This document shows, piece by piece, positions 1 through 9,507 of a stretch of 24,606 nucleotides of DNA. The notes under the pieces were generated by a model that was not told the DNA's origin, did not search any database, and worked only from the letters and a program-made list of their open reading frames with translations. The stretch is from positions 1 through 24,606 of the forward strand of contig CALLPO010000043.1 in NCBI GenBank assembly GCA_938015605.1. Direction: 5' to 3'. A program made the translations under genes and the position numbers. The stretch is from an uncultured Candidatus Altimarinota bacterium (lineage in GTDB: Bacteria > Patescibacteriota > Gracilibacteria > BD1-5 > UBA6164). Each line of letters opens with the position of its first letter. Position 1 is the first letter of the stretch.

Positions 1-123
1 TGTTTCTTTCCAATTTTCTGGAACAGTTCCAAGAATTACCAGTTGAAAAAATAGTATTACTGCAACTATTGGTATTAAATCTCTAAAAGATTCTCTCAGA
101 AATTTTAAAAACATTTTAATCAT
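1..123 (-). CDS. DUF1538 family membrane protein, N-terminal part (runs off window)
   Basis: Forty-one codons are visible before the window edge. They begin MIKMFLKFLRESFRDLIPI and continue into a hydrophobic helix (VAVILFFQLVILG). The order (amphipathic start, ESFRDLIPI, first membrane helix, then GTVPENW) matches the start of DUF1538 proteins, predicted integral membrane proteins of unknown transport or channel function. An AAGGAGA Shine-Dalgarno lies at 126-132, only 3 nt from the ATG at 123 and 12 nt from an in-frame ATG at 114, so either could be the start. The gene follows the 168-551 gene by 44 bp on the same strand and is probably cotranscribed with it. Family call is from remembered sequence pattern; the rest of the protein is outside the window. 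Confidence 0.6.
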   Translation of the reverse strand, partial: MIKMFLKFLRESFRDLIPIVAVILFFQLVILGTVPENWKET

Positions 124-167
124 TTTCTCCTTTTTTATTAAATAAAAAATATAAATATATTGGGGTA

Positions 168-551
168 TTAATTGTTTTCAACTTTTACATCCATTAATCA
201 TAGAAGTCTATCTTCCCATATTGGTTTTTGTATTTGAATTGATGGGTCTTCTATTGCTCAATTCAAAAGTGATAAAACATGTCATATAATAATGTGAGAT
301 TCTCAATAATTTTGTTCTTGTATAGATTTTCTGTAATTTTTATTATAAAATTTCATTGTAATCTTATTATGAATATCTACAGGAATCCCTTTGTTTTTCC
401 AGTCTATTCATTCTTTCATAGCACCTTTCTGTATAAGTACTGCTAATTTATCATTCATTTCTCTTAATATTTTACTTGTTTCTGGATTGCTATCATCCCA
501 ATTTGCTGCACTTTCTGGTAAGCTTGAATCTATTTGTGGAATAGCACTCAT
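168..551 (-). CDS. hypothetical protein, 127 aa
   Basis: An open frame from ATG at 551 to TAA at 168, continuous only if TGA is glycine (for example in AMKEGIDWKN and GHVLSLLNGA). It is a soluble, mixed-charge protein starting MSAIPQIDSSLPESAANWDD, with no signal peptide or membrane segment and no motif I recognise. A central KEGIDWKNKGIPVDIHNK stretch and a C-terminal KPIWEDRLLGLMDVK could be small structural elements. No Shine-Dalgarno is visible. It is divergent from the vWA lipoprotein gene and lies 44 bp upstream of the DUF1538 gene. Coding status rests on the long TGA-tolerant frame and sensible amino acid composition. Confidence 0.6.
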
Positions 552-633
552 ATTTTTTATTAAATTGTAATATATTTATAATTTAATTTTATCATTTATT
601 TTCTATATTTCAAAATATTCTTTCACATTTAAT

Positions 634-661
634 TTGAATTAAATACTAAAAACAGTATAAA
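634..661 (+). promoter_or_regulatory. predicted sigma-70-type promoter for the vWA lipoprotein
   Basis: TTGAAT at 634-639 and TATAAA at 656-661 are separated by 16 bp, which puts transcription start near 668, ahead of both possible ATGs (679 and 703). The same 16-bp spacing recurs at 14137 and, on the minus strand, at 19847 and 24068. The flanking 552-633 stretch is AT-rich and holds nothing else I can support. Confidence 0.4.
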
Positions 662-702
662 ATATAAAGATATTTTATATGAAGATAATTTACATAAACA
701 TT

Positions 703-2829
703 ATGAATAAAGTAAAATTGCTAGTAATTATTTTTATTGTATCAATAATTACTGGGTGTAGTGATAAATCTTGAACAAATACTATTTCAAGTGAAGATAA
801 TATTAGTGACAAATTAGTTGTAAATAATAGTATTTTTGAGGAGTCTAAAAATACTATTACAGATGGCAATAATATAGATGATGACAAAAAAATAGAAGAT
901 AATAAAAAAACTGTATTAATAGATACTGATTGATGGAATCCAGTATCTAATTTTTCATGAAGTGTAGATAATGTATTTTATGATGAGGGAGACTTTGGAA
1001 CTGGAAGTTCTGATTTAGCTACTGATGTTGGTGAATATACTTCAGTGAGTAATTATCTTGAAGGAAGTTCTTGATCACTAGATGAACAAGCTGCAAAAAA
1101 TAAAATTGAATCTAAAGTAATGCTTGTATTAGATGTATCAGGAAGTATGGCTGGTCAAATTGGATGAGAAACAAAAATCACTACGGCTCGTAGTGTGGTC
1201 AAAAAAGTAACCCAAGATTATGATGAAACTACTCAGATTGGATTAATGGCTTATGGACATAATAGAACAGGTGATTGTTCTGATATAGAAACACTAGTAT
1301 TTCCTGCAAAAAATAATGCATCAAAAATTGCATGAGTGGTTGATTGATTAACACCAACTTGAATGACTCCAATGTGAGCATCTGTACAAAAAGCTGCTGA
1401 GCAAATGAAATATAGTGAAGAAAAAACAAGTATTGTATTGGTGACTGATGGAATTGAAACATGTGATGTAAATATATGTGAACTCTGAAAAAAACTTGAG
1501 AAAGAAGGGATTGATTTTACAGCACACGTAATTAGTTTTTGAGTAGATGAAAAGGACACAAAAAATATGCAATGTTTAGCTGAATCTACTGGTGGGAAGT
1601 ATTTAACTGCAGATAATGCAGAAACACTTTGAGATGCTCTTGGAGAAGCAGTATCTTCTTCTACTTGTAAAAGTTCTGAGGATACTAAAATTAATCTATT
1701 ATTCCCTGAAACGGTTATTTCAGGTGATATAGTAAGAGTGAAATTTGAACTAGAAGGATGAAACCAGTATGATAAAATTTGATTTATTGGTGAATGAGAA
1801 GATGTAAAAATTACAGATTATATATATCCAAAAAACTTTATTCAAAGAAAATGAGAAGCTTATACTTATGCTAACATAGATATACCTGAAGTTTCATGAG
1901 AATATTCATTTGTATATGAAAATGAATGCTGAGAAACAATTGTAGAAAAAAAAGTTGTAGTTGAAGAAGCTTGAGTTGTAGTCTATGCTCCAAAAACAAT
2001 GGTAGCATGATCTCAACAAAAAGTAAGATGGAATAGAAACACTAATGCTAAATATGACAAAATTGGTTTTTATGTATGATGAGAAGAACCAAAAGTTTTG
2101 AATCCAATATATCCTTCATCTACACTTTTAAGAAAGTGAGAAACAAAATTTAGGACTACTATTGATGTGCCTGAAATCCCAGGGGAGTATGAATTAGTAT
2201 ATCAAACAGATGAAGAAAAAGAGATTCTCTTTAGACAAACCATACAAGTTGAATTACCAAGAATTGTACTCTATGCTCCAGATACAATGGTAGCTTGATC
2301 GGATCAAAAAATTAGATGGAATAGAAATACAAATGCTAAATATGAACAGTTTTGATTCTACACATGATGAGAAGAACCTAAGATTATCAATCCTCTATAT
2401 CCATCAAGTACAAACCTTGTAAAATGAGAAACAAAATTCAGAGCATATATCGAAGTTCCAGATACTCCTGGTGAATATGAATTAGTCTATCAGACACTTA
2501 CTCAAAAAGATATACTTTTACGTAAAAAAGTAACAATAACTAAACCTCAGATCTCTCTTGATTTTGATAAAAAAATAAAAGTTGGTGAGAAATTGAAGGT
2601 AACAGGAACAAGAGATACAAATTGAAAATATGATCAAATATGATTTTATACATGATGAGATGAACCTAAATTACTTAACAGTATGTATATGAATTCATGA
2701 ATAGGAGAATGGTCTGATATAAAAATTTCTCTTGATACTCCGTCAGAACCTGGTACATATAAAATTGTGTACAGATCTAAACAAGACAAAAATATTTTAT
2801 TTAGTTGAGAAATTGAAGTAATTCAATAA
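703..2829 (+). CDS. secreted lipoprotein with von Willebrand factor A domain and four C-terminal repeats
   Basis: The 709-residue protein starts MNKVKLLVIIFIVSIITGCS: a lipoprotein signal peptide with lipobox ITGC, so Cys19 would be lipidated. An in-frame ATG at 679 would add eight residues; 703 gives the more typical signal. After an Asp/Asn/Ser-rich linker comes a vWA domain with an intact metal-ion-dependent adhesion site (DVSGS from residue 144, the threonine of GLTPTGMTP, and VTDGIE). It contains several cysteines (CSDIE, CDVNICEL, MQCL). From about residue 329 to the end are four beta-rich repeats of about 90 residues. vWA domains bind proteins through a metal ion, so an adhesion or surface-assembly role is likely but inferred. 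TGA supplies many glycines, for example in the KYDKIGFY-type motifs. Confidence 0.85.
1690..2826 (+). repeat. four tandem ~90-residue protein repeats in the vWA lipoprotein
   Basis: Four units start near 1690, 1975, 2266 and 2551. Each carries a Y(D/E)x-(I/F)GF(I/Y)-xGG/E-x-E(D/P)K core, then an (I/M)YP/N-type turn, a KGE-type segment and a PGEYELVYQT-type last strand. Units 2 and 3 are close at the DNA level too (both encode YAPxTMVAGSxQKxRWNRNTNAKY), so they look like the most recent duplication. Units 1 and 4 are more diverged. The pattern suggests tandem beta-sandwich modules extending the vWA head from the membrane; the fold is inferred. Confidence 0.8.
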
Positions 2830-2865
2830 AATCTATACTAATATTATTATCAAACAAAAAACTCC

Positions 2866-4542
2866 ATGACAAATAAACAAAACTTCTTTGTAACAACACC
2901 TATTTATTATGGAAATGGACTTCCTCATGTAGGACATTTTTATAGCTCAACTATTGCAAATGTAATTTATAAATTTCACAAAATTAGTGGAGATAATGCA
3001 AGATTTACTACTTGAATAGATGAGAATTCACAAAAGGCAGTTATTAAGGCTGAAGAAGAGGGGATGGAAATTATGGATTACCTAGATTCTATGGCTGAAT
3101 GACATAAAAAAGTCTGGGATCATTTTAACTTTGATTATACAGATTTTATTAGGACTACCGAAACTAGACACAAAAATTTAGTACAAAAAGTTTTACAAAA
3201 ATGTTTTGATAAGGGAGATATTTATGAAGGGGAGTATGAATGAATGTACTGTGTCGGGTGTGAAAGTTTTAAGAAAGATGATGATTTAGTATATCTAAAC
3301 ATAGAACAAAATAAGACTTTTCCAATTAAGCAGGGAGTAAAAGAAACGCCTAATATTATTAAAGTTTGTCCTGATCACCTAAAAGCTCCTGACCAAATTA
3401 AAGAAAAAAACTATTTCTTCAAACTGACTAACTACCAAACGTGGACTGAGGAATTCTATAAAGCTAACCCAGAATTTGTTGTCCCTCAATTTAGATTCAA
3501 TGAAGTTATTGCTTTTGTAGAGAGATGACTTGAAGACTTCTCTATTTCTAGGGAAACTAATACTTTTTGAATCCCTCTGCCTTTTGATAATTCTCAAGTT
3601 ACATATGTATGGTTTGATGCATTATTTAATTATTATACAAGTTGTATAAGTTCAAGATGAGGAGATAAAAATAATGAAGAATTTATTGATGAGAGATGAA
3701 TTTGGGAAGATGATAACTCTACTAAACTTCATGTAGTTTGAAAAGATATTATTCGTTTCCATGCAATATTTTGGCCAGCTATGCTTGCTAGTTATTTTGA
3801 TTTGTGAGAAAAAGATTCTGACTGAGTTTTACACTATAGAAAATCAGACAATAAATACCTTCCTAATCAAATACTTACTTGAGGATATTTTACAGTTGAT
3901 GGACAGAAAATGTCTAAAACTATTTGAAATGTAATTGATCCAGTTCCTTATTCAGATGAATATTCACACGAACTTCTTACTCTATATATGCTTTCTGGTT
4001 TTCCAATAGGTAATGATTGAGACTATGATAGAAAAGATGCTGTTTTGACATATAATGCAAAACTAGCTAATAATTTTGGGAATCTACTTAATAGAGTTGT
4101 AGTACTTACCACTAAATTAGATTGAAGTTACCTCACTTCACCAAGTGGAAAATGAATTGCTGCAACTAAAGATTATTTAGATGATTTCAATAAAAAACTC
4201 AGTGTTTATGATCTGAAATGAGGACTTGATGAAACATTTATGTTCTTAGATGTATTAAATAAATATGCAGATACAACTGAACCATGGAAGCTAATTAAAG
4301 AAGATACAGAAAGAGCTAATGCAGTACTTTATATTCTTGCTGAATGACTCAGAGAAGTATGACTTAATCTCTATTGTTATTTCCCAGAAAAAATGTGAGA
4401 AATGTTTAATAGATTAGGTTTAGAAGGATACGTTGAACAACTAGAGCAGTGAAAATTAGAAGAACTAAGAGGGAGGTCAGAAATTTTTAATATAACACAA
4501 AAAGACTGAGTATTGTTTGAGAGATTTGAAGTAGAGAAATAA
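2866..4542 (+). CDS. metG: methionyl-tRNA synthetase
   Basis: A 558-residue class I synthetase that charges tRNA-Met. The N-terminus NFFVTTPIYYGNGLPHVGHFYS contains the HIGH-type motif (HVGH, residues 21-24). A zinc knuckle is visible as C129-x2-C132 and C168-x2-H171. VTYVWFDALFNYYTS and HVVGKDIIRFHAIFWPA are typical catalytic-domain blocks, and the KMSKS loop is KMSKT at 348-352 followed by IGN with the glycine encoded by TGA. The protein ends shortly after the anticodon-binding helical domain (DTTEPWKLIKED), so it lacks the C-terminal tRNA-binding extension of longer MetRSs. It starts 36 bp after the lipoprotein gene with no clear Shine-Dalgarno and no terminator between them. Confidence 0.97.
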
Positions 4543-4564
4543 ATTAATTTTATTACAAAAAAAT

Positions 4565-5059
4565 ATGAATAGTTTATATTTAGCTTATACTTGATTCAAT
4601 TGAGACTGAAAAATAGCAGAAGATCATGAGATACTTTTTATATATTGAAAAGATGAAGAGGATGTAATGATTAAACTTATGAAACAATCTAAACTTCCTG
4701 AATGATTTCACCTAGATTTTCTATTAAAATATTCTGTGATTGATGGTTATGAAATACAAATCAAAAATACAGTGCAAACAAGTAAGAAAGAGAAGTTATA
4801 TTTTGGTTATATGTGAGCAGAGGCTGAATGAAGGTTTATTGAAGATCATGAACTTTTATTTGTAGTTTCTGAAAATGAAGATGATGTAAAAGCTCAATTA
4901 AAAGATAAAACTAAGCTTTGAATTGATCCACATGTTGATTATAAGCAACAAATAGTAGAAATTGATTGAAAGTACATACATTTAAAAAAAAATTGATGAA
5001 ATGATAAAATTAAAAAAGTGCTTTGATATACAATATTTGAAGAATATTTTAATTCATAA
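4565..5059 (+). CDS. DUF1543-like protein, 164 aa
   Basis: The frame gives MNSLYLAYTGFNGDGKIAED at the start and then two similar halves: EDHEILFIYGKDEEDVMIKL with FHLDFLLKYSVIDGYEIQI, and EDHELLFVVSENEDDVKAQL with PHVDYKQQIVEIDGKYIHL. The H-D at the end of strand one and the H(L/V)D...DGY/DGK segment match the two-module DUF1543 pattern as I remember it. Function of the family is unknown. No signal peptide or membrane segment is seen, so it is probably cytoplasmic. It lies 22 bp after metG on the same strand. Glycine is often TGA. The internal duplication is directly visible; the family name is less certain. Confidence 0.65.
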
Positions 5060-5073
5060 TTAAGTGTAAAAAT

Positions 5074-5256
5074 ATGGAGATTGAATTCATTAAATATTTA
5101 GCTTTTATTTTCACTATGGTACTATCTATGTGATTATTGTCTTTGTGGTTAAAATCTAACAAGATTAAAAGAAAACAAAAAGAGCATGAAGATCAGGAAC
5201 TAGAAATACAAAAAGAAAAATATAGACAAGCAGTGAAAGAAAAACAAAACAAATAA
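5074..5256 (+). CDS. small membrane protein with coiled-coil tail, 60 aa
   Basis: The frame starts MEIEFIKYLAFIFTMVLSMG. One hydrophobic helix (about residues 6-25) is followed by a highly charged Lys/Glu/Gln-rich helix (KIKRKQKEHEDQELEIQKEK and on) likely to be a short coiled coil in the cytoplasm. It contains one TGA glycine in SMGLLSL. It begins 14 bp after the DUF1543 gene and ends 22 bp before the next membrane protein, so it sits in a tight operon. No family recognised; function unknown. Confidence 0.6.
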
Positions 5257-5278
5257 TTAAATATAATAACGGAGTTAT

Positions 5279-5935
5279 ATGAAAAAAACAAAAACAGAGT
5301 TAAGAATAATGTGAATTAAATCAATGTTACTTATTTTTGTACCATTGATGTTAATCTTATATATTCCATATTTATTATTCATTATTATTTACCTCCTAGT
5401 AACTAAAAAATTAAATATTAATAAGTACATGAATACTTTTTGATTAGTCGATTATTGGGAAGAAAATTGATTTCATACAGGTGATATTAATCTTAAACCT
5501 AAAGACATAACACCAACTTCTACTATTAATAAGATTACAGAAGTATTACAAAAAGAAAAGTTAGAGAAGATGAATAATTATGAAGAAGACAGATATAATA
5601 CACCTACAGAACAAGAAGAAGTAATAGTTGAAGATTATCCAAATATATTTGAGCAATCAACTACTAATGAAGTTTTTCAAGAAGAAGATAAATCAAATAG
5701 TGATTCTTTCAATGATTTTATTATAATCAATGAAGAAGAGTCTACTAGAAATGAAATTACTGATAACAGTTTGAAAAAAGAAGAGGTTACTGAAATTTCA
5801 AAAGATGAATTAACTGAAAAACCTAAAGCTGTAACAAAGAAAAGTAATTTCTTTGAAAAAAAGAAATCAAAACTGTTTGATAACTCTGAAAGTTCTAAAC
5901 TAAAAAGTAGTGGAAGTAATAATTTTTTAAAATAG
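5279..5935 (+). CDS. membrane-anchored protein with long acidic disordered tail, 218 aa
   Basis: The start is supported by a GGAG at 5271-5274, 4 nt before the ATG. The N-terminus is MKKTKTELRIMGIKSM, followed by a strongly hydrophobic stretch of about 30 residues (roughly 16-46), long enough for two closely spaced helices. A short conserved-looking region (KYMNTFGLVDYWEENGFHTG) follows, and then about 140 residues rich in Glu, Asp, Asn, Ser and Thr, ending in a Lys/Ser-rich segment. The C-terminal 121 codons contain no TGA, consistent with low glycine content. No family recognised. It could be an envelope scaffold or tether; that is only a guess from its shape. Stop codon is TAG. Confidence 0.7.
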
Positions 5936-5942
5936 ATTGTAA

Positions 5943-6866
5943 ATGTTAGCTAGAAGATTAAAAAAATGAGACACTATTTGAATTACAGCCCCATCAAATC
6001 CTTTATCAGTAAAAGATAAACAATATTTGGACAATTTCATTATTAAAATGAATGAATATTGATTAGCAGTTGTAGTATGTAAAAGTATTTATACAAATAT
6101 CTGACATGAATCAAGATATACAGATTATAAAGAGAGAACAGATGATTTGAATAAGATGTTTTTAAATGACTCAATTGATGCCATCTGGTTTCTACAATGA
6201 GGTGATACAGCAAATGGAATGTTAAATTATATTGATTATGACTTAATAATAAAAAATCCTAAAATACTATTATGAAAGAGTGATATTGATGTATTACTAC
6301 TTGCAATTAACTCTATGACTTGATTAGTTAGTTTTCATTGATGTGATGCTAAGCTATGAGACAATAAGGAATTTTGATTAGAATACACACAAAAATGGTT
6401 TAATAAGCGATTATTACATTGAAATAAAACTTTTGTTGCTAGTTGAGAGGAATGGAGTACAATTGTTCCTTGAATGTGTGAAGGTAGGATTTTAGGTTGT
6501 AATATAACCTCTCTACTTGAATTAGCAGGTACTATATATTTTCCAGATTTTACTAATGCAATACTTTTTATTGAAACCTACAAAACTCTTGATTCACTTC
6601 TAATAATGAAACTTAATCACTTAGAACAATTGTGAGTTTTTACTAAAATCAACGGAATTGTTATAGGTAGTAATTTTTGATATGAAAGTAATAAATTCAC
6701 TCCAGAGTGAATAATTAAAAGCTTTGCTGAGAAATATTCACTTCCAACCCTAAAGACTAATGAATTTTGACATTATCAACCGCATGCTTTTATACCTATA
6801 TGATCTAAAATAAAACTGAATTCTACTAATAAGACAATAGAAATTATAGAAGATTTTATAAAATAA
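5943..6866 (+). CDS. S66 family serine peptidase (LD-carboxypeptidase / MccF-like)
   Basis: The 307-residue protein begins MLARRLKKGDTIGITAPSNP, the usual S66 opening, followed by WFLQGGDTANGMLNYIDYDL and then KILLGKSDIDVLLLAINSMT. The expected Ser-Glu-His triad can be placed: S113 in GKSD, E211 in LFIETYKT, and H277 in EFGHYQPHAFIPIG. S66 enzymes either trim the tetrapeptide of recycled murein (LdcA) or cleave peptide-nucleotide antibiotics such as microcin C (MccF); sequence alone does not choose. No signal peptide, so cytoplasmic, as for the family. It starts 7 bp after the previous stop and is followed 10 bp later by the ArsC-like gene. Codon 156 (6408-6410) is CGA, a rare codon here. Confidence 0.9.
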
Positions 6867-6876
6867 TAAACAGAAT

Positions 6877-7227
6877 ATGTACACTTATCTACACAATCCA
6901 AGATGCTCTAAATCAAGAACTGGATTAAAAAATATGAAAGAAGGAAAGAGAAAATATGAATTAAGAGCATATCTAATAAATCCACTTGATTATGATGATT
7001 TAGTTGATTTACAAAAAAAATTAAATATACCAGCAATTGAATTTACAAGAACTTGAGAGAAAGAATTTTCTCAAGCATGACTTACAAAAGACTCAAGTGA
7101 TGATGAGATTTTAAAAGCTATGGCTAAATTTCCAAAACTTATGGAAAGACCAATTGTGTATGATGAAAGATGAGCAGTCATTGGAAGACCCGAGGAGAAT
7201 ATAATTAATTTTATTAAAAAGAAATAA
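6877..7227 (+). CDS. ArsC/YfgD-like reductase (thioredoxin fold)
   Basis: A 116-residue protein starting MYTYLHNPRCSKSRTGLKNM. The H-x3-C-x3-R motif (H6, C10, R14) is the active-site loop of glutaredoxin-coupled arsenate reductases and their YfgD-like relatives. Further family blocks are YELRAYLINPLDYDDLVDLQ, FTRTGEKEFSQAGL, the FPKLMERPIVYDERGAVIGR segment with the conserved R-P-I-V, and GRPEENIINFI. The family uses Cys10 for thiol redox chemistry; many members next to no ars genes are general reductases of unknown substrate, and no ars regulator or efflux pump is present here. The stop overlaps the next ATG (TAATG), so it is translationally linked to the ferredoxin. Confidence 0.88.
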
Positions 7228-7517
7228 TGAAAAAAATAATAGTTAAAGATTCTAGTTGAAAAATTATTAAAGAACTAGATCAAAATATCAATAAAACACT
7301 TATTAAGCAACTTACAGATGAGTGAGTTGAAGTTATGTCAGCTTGTCATCATTGAATCTGTTGAGCATGTATTTATTGAATAGAGCAATGAGTTGAAAAT
7401 ATCAATAAAAGCTTTAAAGGTGAACCTTGATTCCCACTGTGAGATGAAGAAGTTATGACTTGTATTGCATGAGTAAATTGAAAAAACAATGATATTGTAT
7501 TAGTATCTAATACTTAA
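7227..7517 (+). CDS. 2Fe-2S plant-type ferredoxin, 96 aa
   Basis: The cluster ligands are clear: C40-x4-C45-x2-C48 in ACHHGICGACIYGIEQG, then C79 in EEVMTCIAGV, the C-x4-C-x2-C-x~30-C arrangement of plant-type [2Fe-2S] ferredoxins. The N-terminal strand pair KKIIVKDSSGKIIKEL and length also fit. It would carry single electrons for a partner enzyme; the partner is not evident, but the gene overlaps the ArsC-like reductase by one base (TAATG), suggesting a shared redox role. Many glycines here, including two in the cluster loop, are TGA. A hairpin terminator follows 13 bp after the stop, closing this operon. Confidence 0.9.
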
Positions 7518-7530
7518 TACTCTGCTATAG

Positions 7531-7571
7531 AAATAAATGTACAATTTAAATTTTGTACATTTATTTTTTTT
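7531..7571 (+). terminator. rho-independent terminator after the ferredoxin gene
   Basis: A perfect 14-bp stem pairs AAATAAATGTACAA (7531-7544) with TTGTACATTTATTT (7553-7566) around an 8-nt loop, and T residues run on to 7571. It ends the 703-7517 block. Its arms contain ATGTACA/TGTACAT, the same half-sites as the second dyad at 7592-7612. Confidence 0.8.
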
Positions 7572-7591
7572 GTTATACTGTGTATAAATAA

Positions 7592-7612
7592 ATGTACACG
7601 TATCTTGTACAT
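7592..7612 (+). promoter_or_regulatory. ATGTACA-n7-TGTACAT dyad upstream of the TSP3 surface protein
   Basis: ATGTACA at 7592-7598 and TGTACAT at 7606-7612 form a perfect 7-bp dyad 30 bp before the ATG at 7642. A TATACT box sits at 7574-7579 and a TATAAA at 7583-7588, so the dyad lies at or just downstream of a likely transcription start, a usual place for an operator or a 5' hairpin. The half-site repeats the one in the preceding terminator. No regulator can be named. Confidence 0.4.
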
Positions 7613-7641
7613 AAAAACTTATTTATTAGAGACCAAGCAAT

Positions 7642-9465
7642 ATGAAAAAAATTATATTTACACTTATCATGATATTACTTACAAGTAATAGTTCATTTGC
7701 TAGATGATTGTATGAGAAAGAACTTCCATCTAAATTTAAAAAAGAATGTTTTGAATATTCTTCAAGTTATAACTTCTTAAAAAAAGATGAAGCTAAATAT
7801 AAGGTTGAATTAAATAAGACTTGAACAGTTGCTGTCAAAGATTGATACTTAATTCCTATTATTCCATATAAAATAGTTGGAGAAAATTATAACTACACTT
7901 CTGACTTATTTCCTACAGTTTCATATTTTAATGATAATAATGAAGCTACATTTAATGAATTAGATACAGAAAAGAACACAGAACTTTTAATTGCATTCGA
8001 TTCTCTTTTAAAAAGAAATACATTTGGTTTGAATTTTAAACATACTGCTGAATGATATGCTCCTGAACTATTTATATCTGAGGATTGATCAAAATTTTCT
8101 CCTGTAACATTTTCAAGTTTATACGACTTTGATATTAAGTTTCTTAAAATTGCATTTACAAAAAAATCTGAATGATCAAAGAGAGAGAAAATTAAAATAA
8201 CAGAGCTTAGTTTTGTGAAAGAGCATAATATAAATATTATGAGAGTTTCTGGCTGAGGAAGAATTGATTTTTATAATAGCTATACATGTGATGATTATGT
8301 AAACTTAAATACTATTCATGTTCCTTTTGAAATTGATATTAATACACCAACAGTTAAGATAGAGTTAAAAGAGAATATTGATTACAATCCTAATATTGAT
8401 ACAGATGCTGATGCAGATAATATTCAAGATTATCAAGATAACTGTATTGAAACTTTTAATCCATTGCAAACAGATTCTGATGCTGATGGTAAATGAGATA
8501 AGTGTAGTGATATAGATAATGACTGAGTTGTCGGAAGTAAAGATAACTGCCCAACTATAGCTAATCCCGATCAGCTTGATATTAATTTAAATAATATCTG
8601 AGATGTTTGTGAATTTGATAAAGATCAAGATTGAATATTTGATTCAGTTGATAATTGTATAAATACTCCAAATCAATTACAAAAAGATACAGATCATGAT
8701 TGAATTTGAAATTTGTGTGATAATTGTAAAATTTTCAATCCAAATCAAGAAGATTTAGATTGAAATAATATTTGAGATGTTTGTGATGAGGAAAAAAGAA
8801 TTTTTGCAGCAAATGATGATGATGTTGATGGTATAATTAATTGAGAAGATAATTGTCCACTTATTGTGAATGCATGACAAGAAGATTTTGATAAAGATTG
8901 AGTAGGTGATCTTTGTGATAACTGTAAAGAAATTCAAAATACTAATCAATATGATTTTAATAAGAATAATGTTTGAGATATTTGTGAAGACTCAGATGGA
9001 GATTGAATAAATTGAATGGAAGATAACTGTATGAATGTTGTTAATAAGGACCAAAAAGATTCAGATAATAATGGTATTTGAGATGTATGTGAAGATAAAG
9101 ACCATGATAGAATATGGTTTGCTGCAGATAACTGTCCTTCAGTATATAATCCTATGCAAAAAGATGTGGATGAAGATGGTATTTGAAATGCATGTGATAA
9201 AGATGATGGTAGGACTTTAGAGTCTAATAAAAATTTCTTTGTCTTAATAATAGTAGTACTTATTGCTTTGTTTTGTATAGCAATATATGTAATGATCAAA
9301 AAAGTTAATTCAGGTGAGACTGAAGATTCAAAGTTTAAGAAAAAAACAATTAAAAAGCCTAAAAAAAATAATACCAAGAAAAGTTCAAAGAAAAAATCTG
9401 ATGTAGCTTGAAATGAATTATTTGAAAGCTACACTGCTAGAAAAAGAAATGAGGACAATAAATAG
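7642..9465 (+). CDS. surface protein with thrombospondin type 3 calcium repeats and C-terminal anchor
   Basis: A 607-residue protein. The start MKKIIFTLIMILLTSNSSFA is a signal peptide (likely cleavage after Ala20). Residues ~21-245 form an unrecognised extracellular region with two or three cysteines. From ~250 to ~515 is a run of TSP3-type repeats: DxDxDGxxDxxDNC followed by NPxQxDxDxDGxGDxCD, about a dozen calcium-binding units with regularly spaced Cys. Glycines in these loops are mostly TGA, so a standard-code reading would cut this region to pieces. A single membrane helix (~532-552, FFVLIIVVLIALFCIAIYVM) and a Lys-rich ~55-residue tail anchor it with the tail in the cytoplasm. TSP3 arrays give rigid, calcium-dependent stalks; an adhesion role on the cell surface is inferred. 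Stop codon is TAG. Confidence 0.9.
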
Positions 9466-9507
9466 TCGTAATTAGGTTTTAAAATATTATATCTCTAAAA
9501 TATTATT

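Noticed and set aside
3244..3528. Apparent 94-aa protein with a CxxC motif
   Set aside because: It is the zinc-knuckle segment of methionyl-tRNA synthetase, bounded by TGA glycine codons.
6877..7227. Arsenic-resistance operon
   Set aside because: The ArsC-like motif is clear, but there is no ArsR, ArsB or Acr3 gene; neighbours are a peptidase and a ferredoxin, so resistance is unsupported.
8755..9377. Minus-strand hydrophobic reading frames opposite the TSP3 repeats
   Set aside because: They are the antisense shadow of Asp/Asn-rich codons (GAT/AAT read as ATC/ATT), with no start signals.
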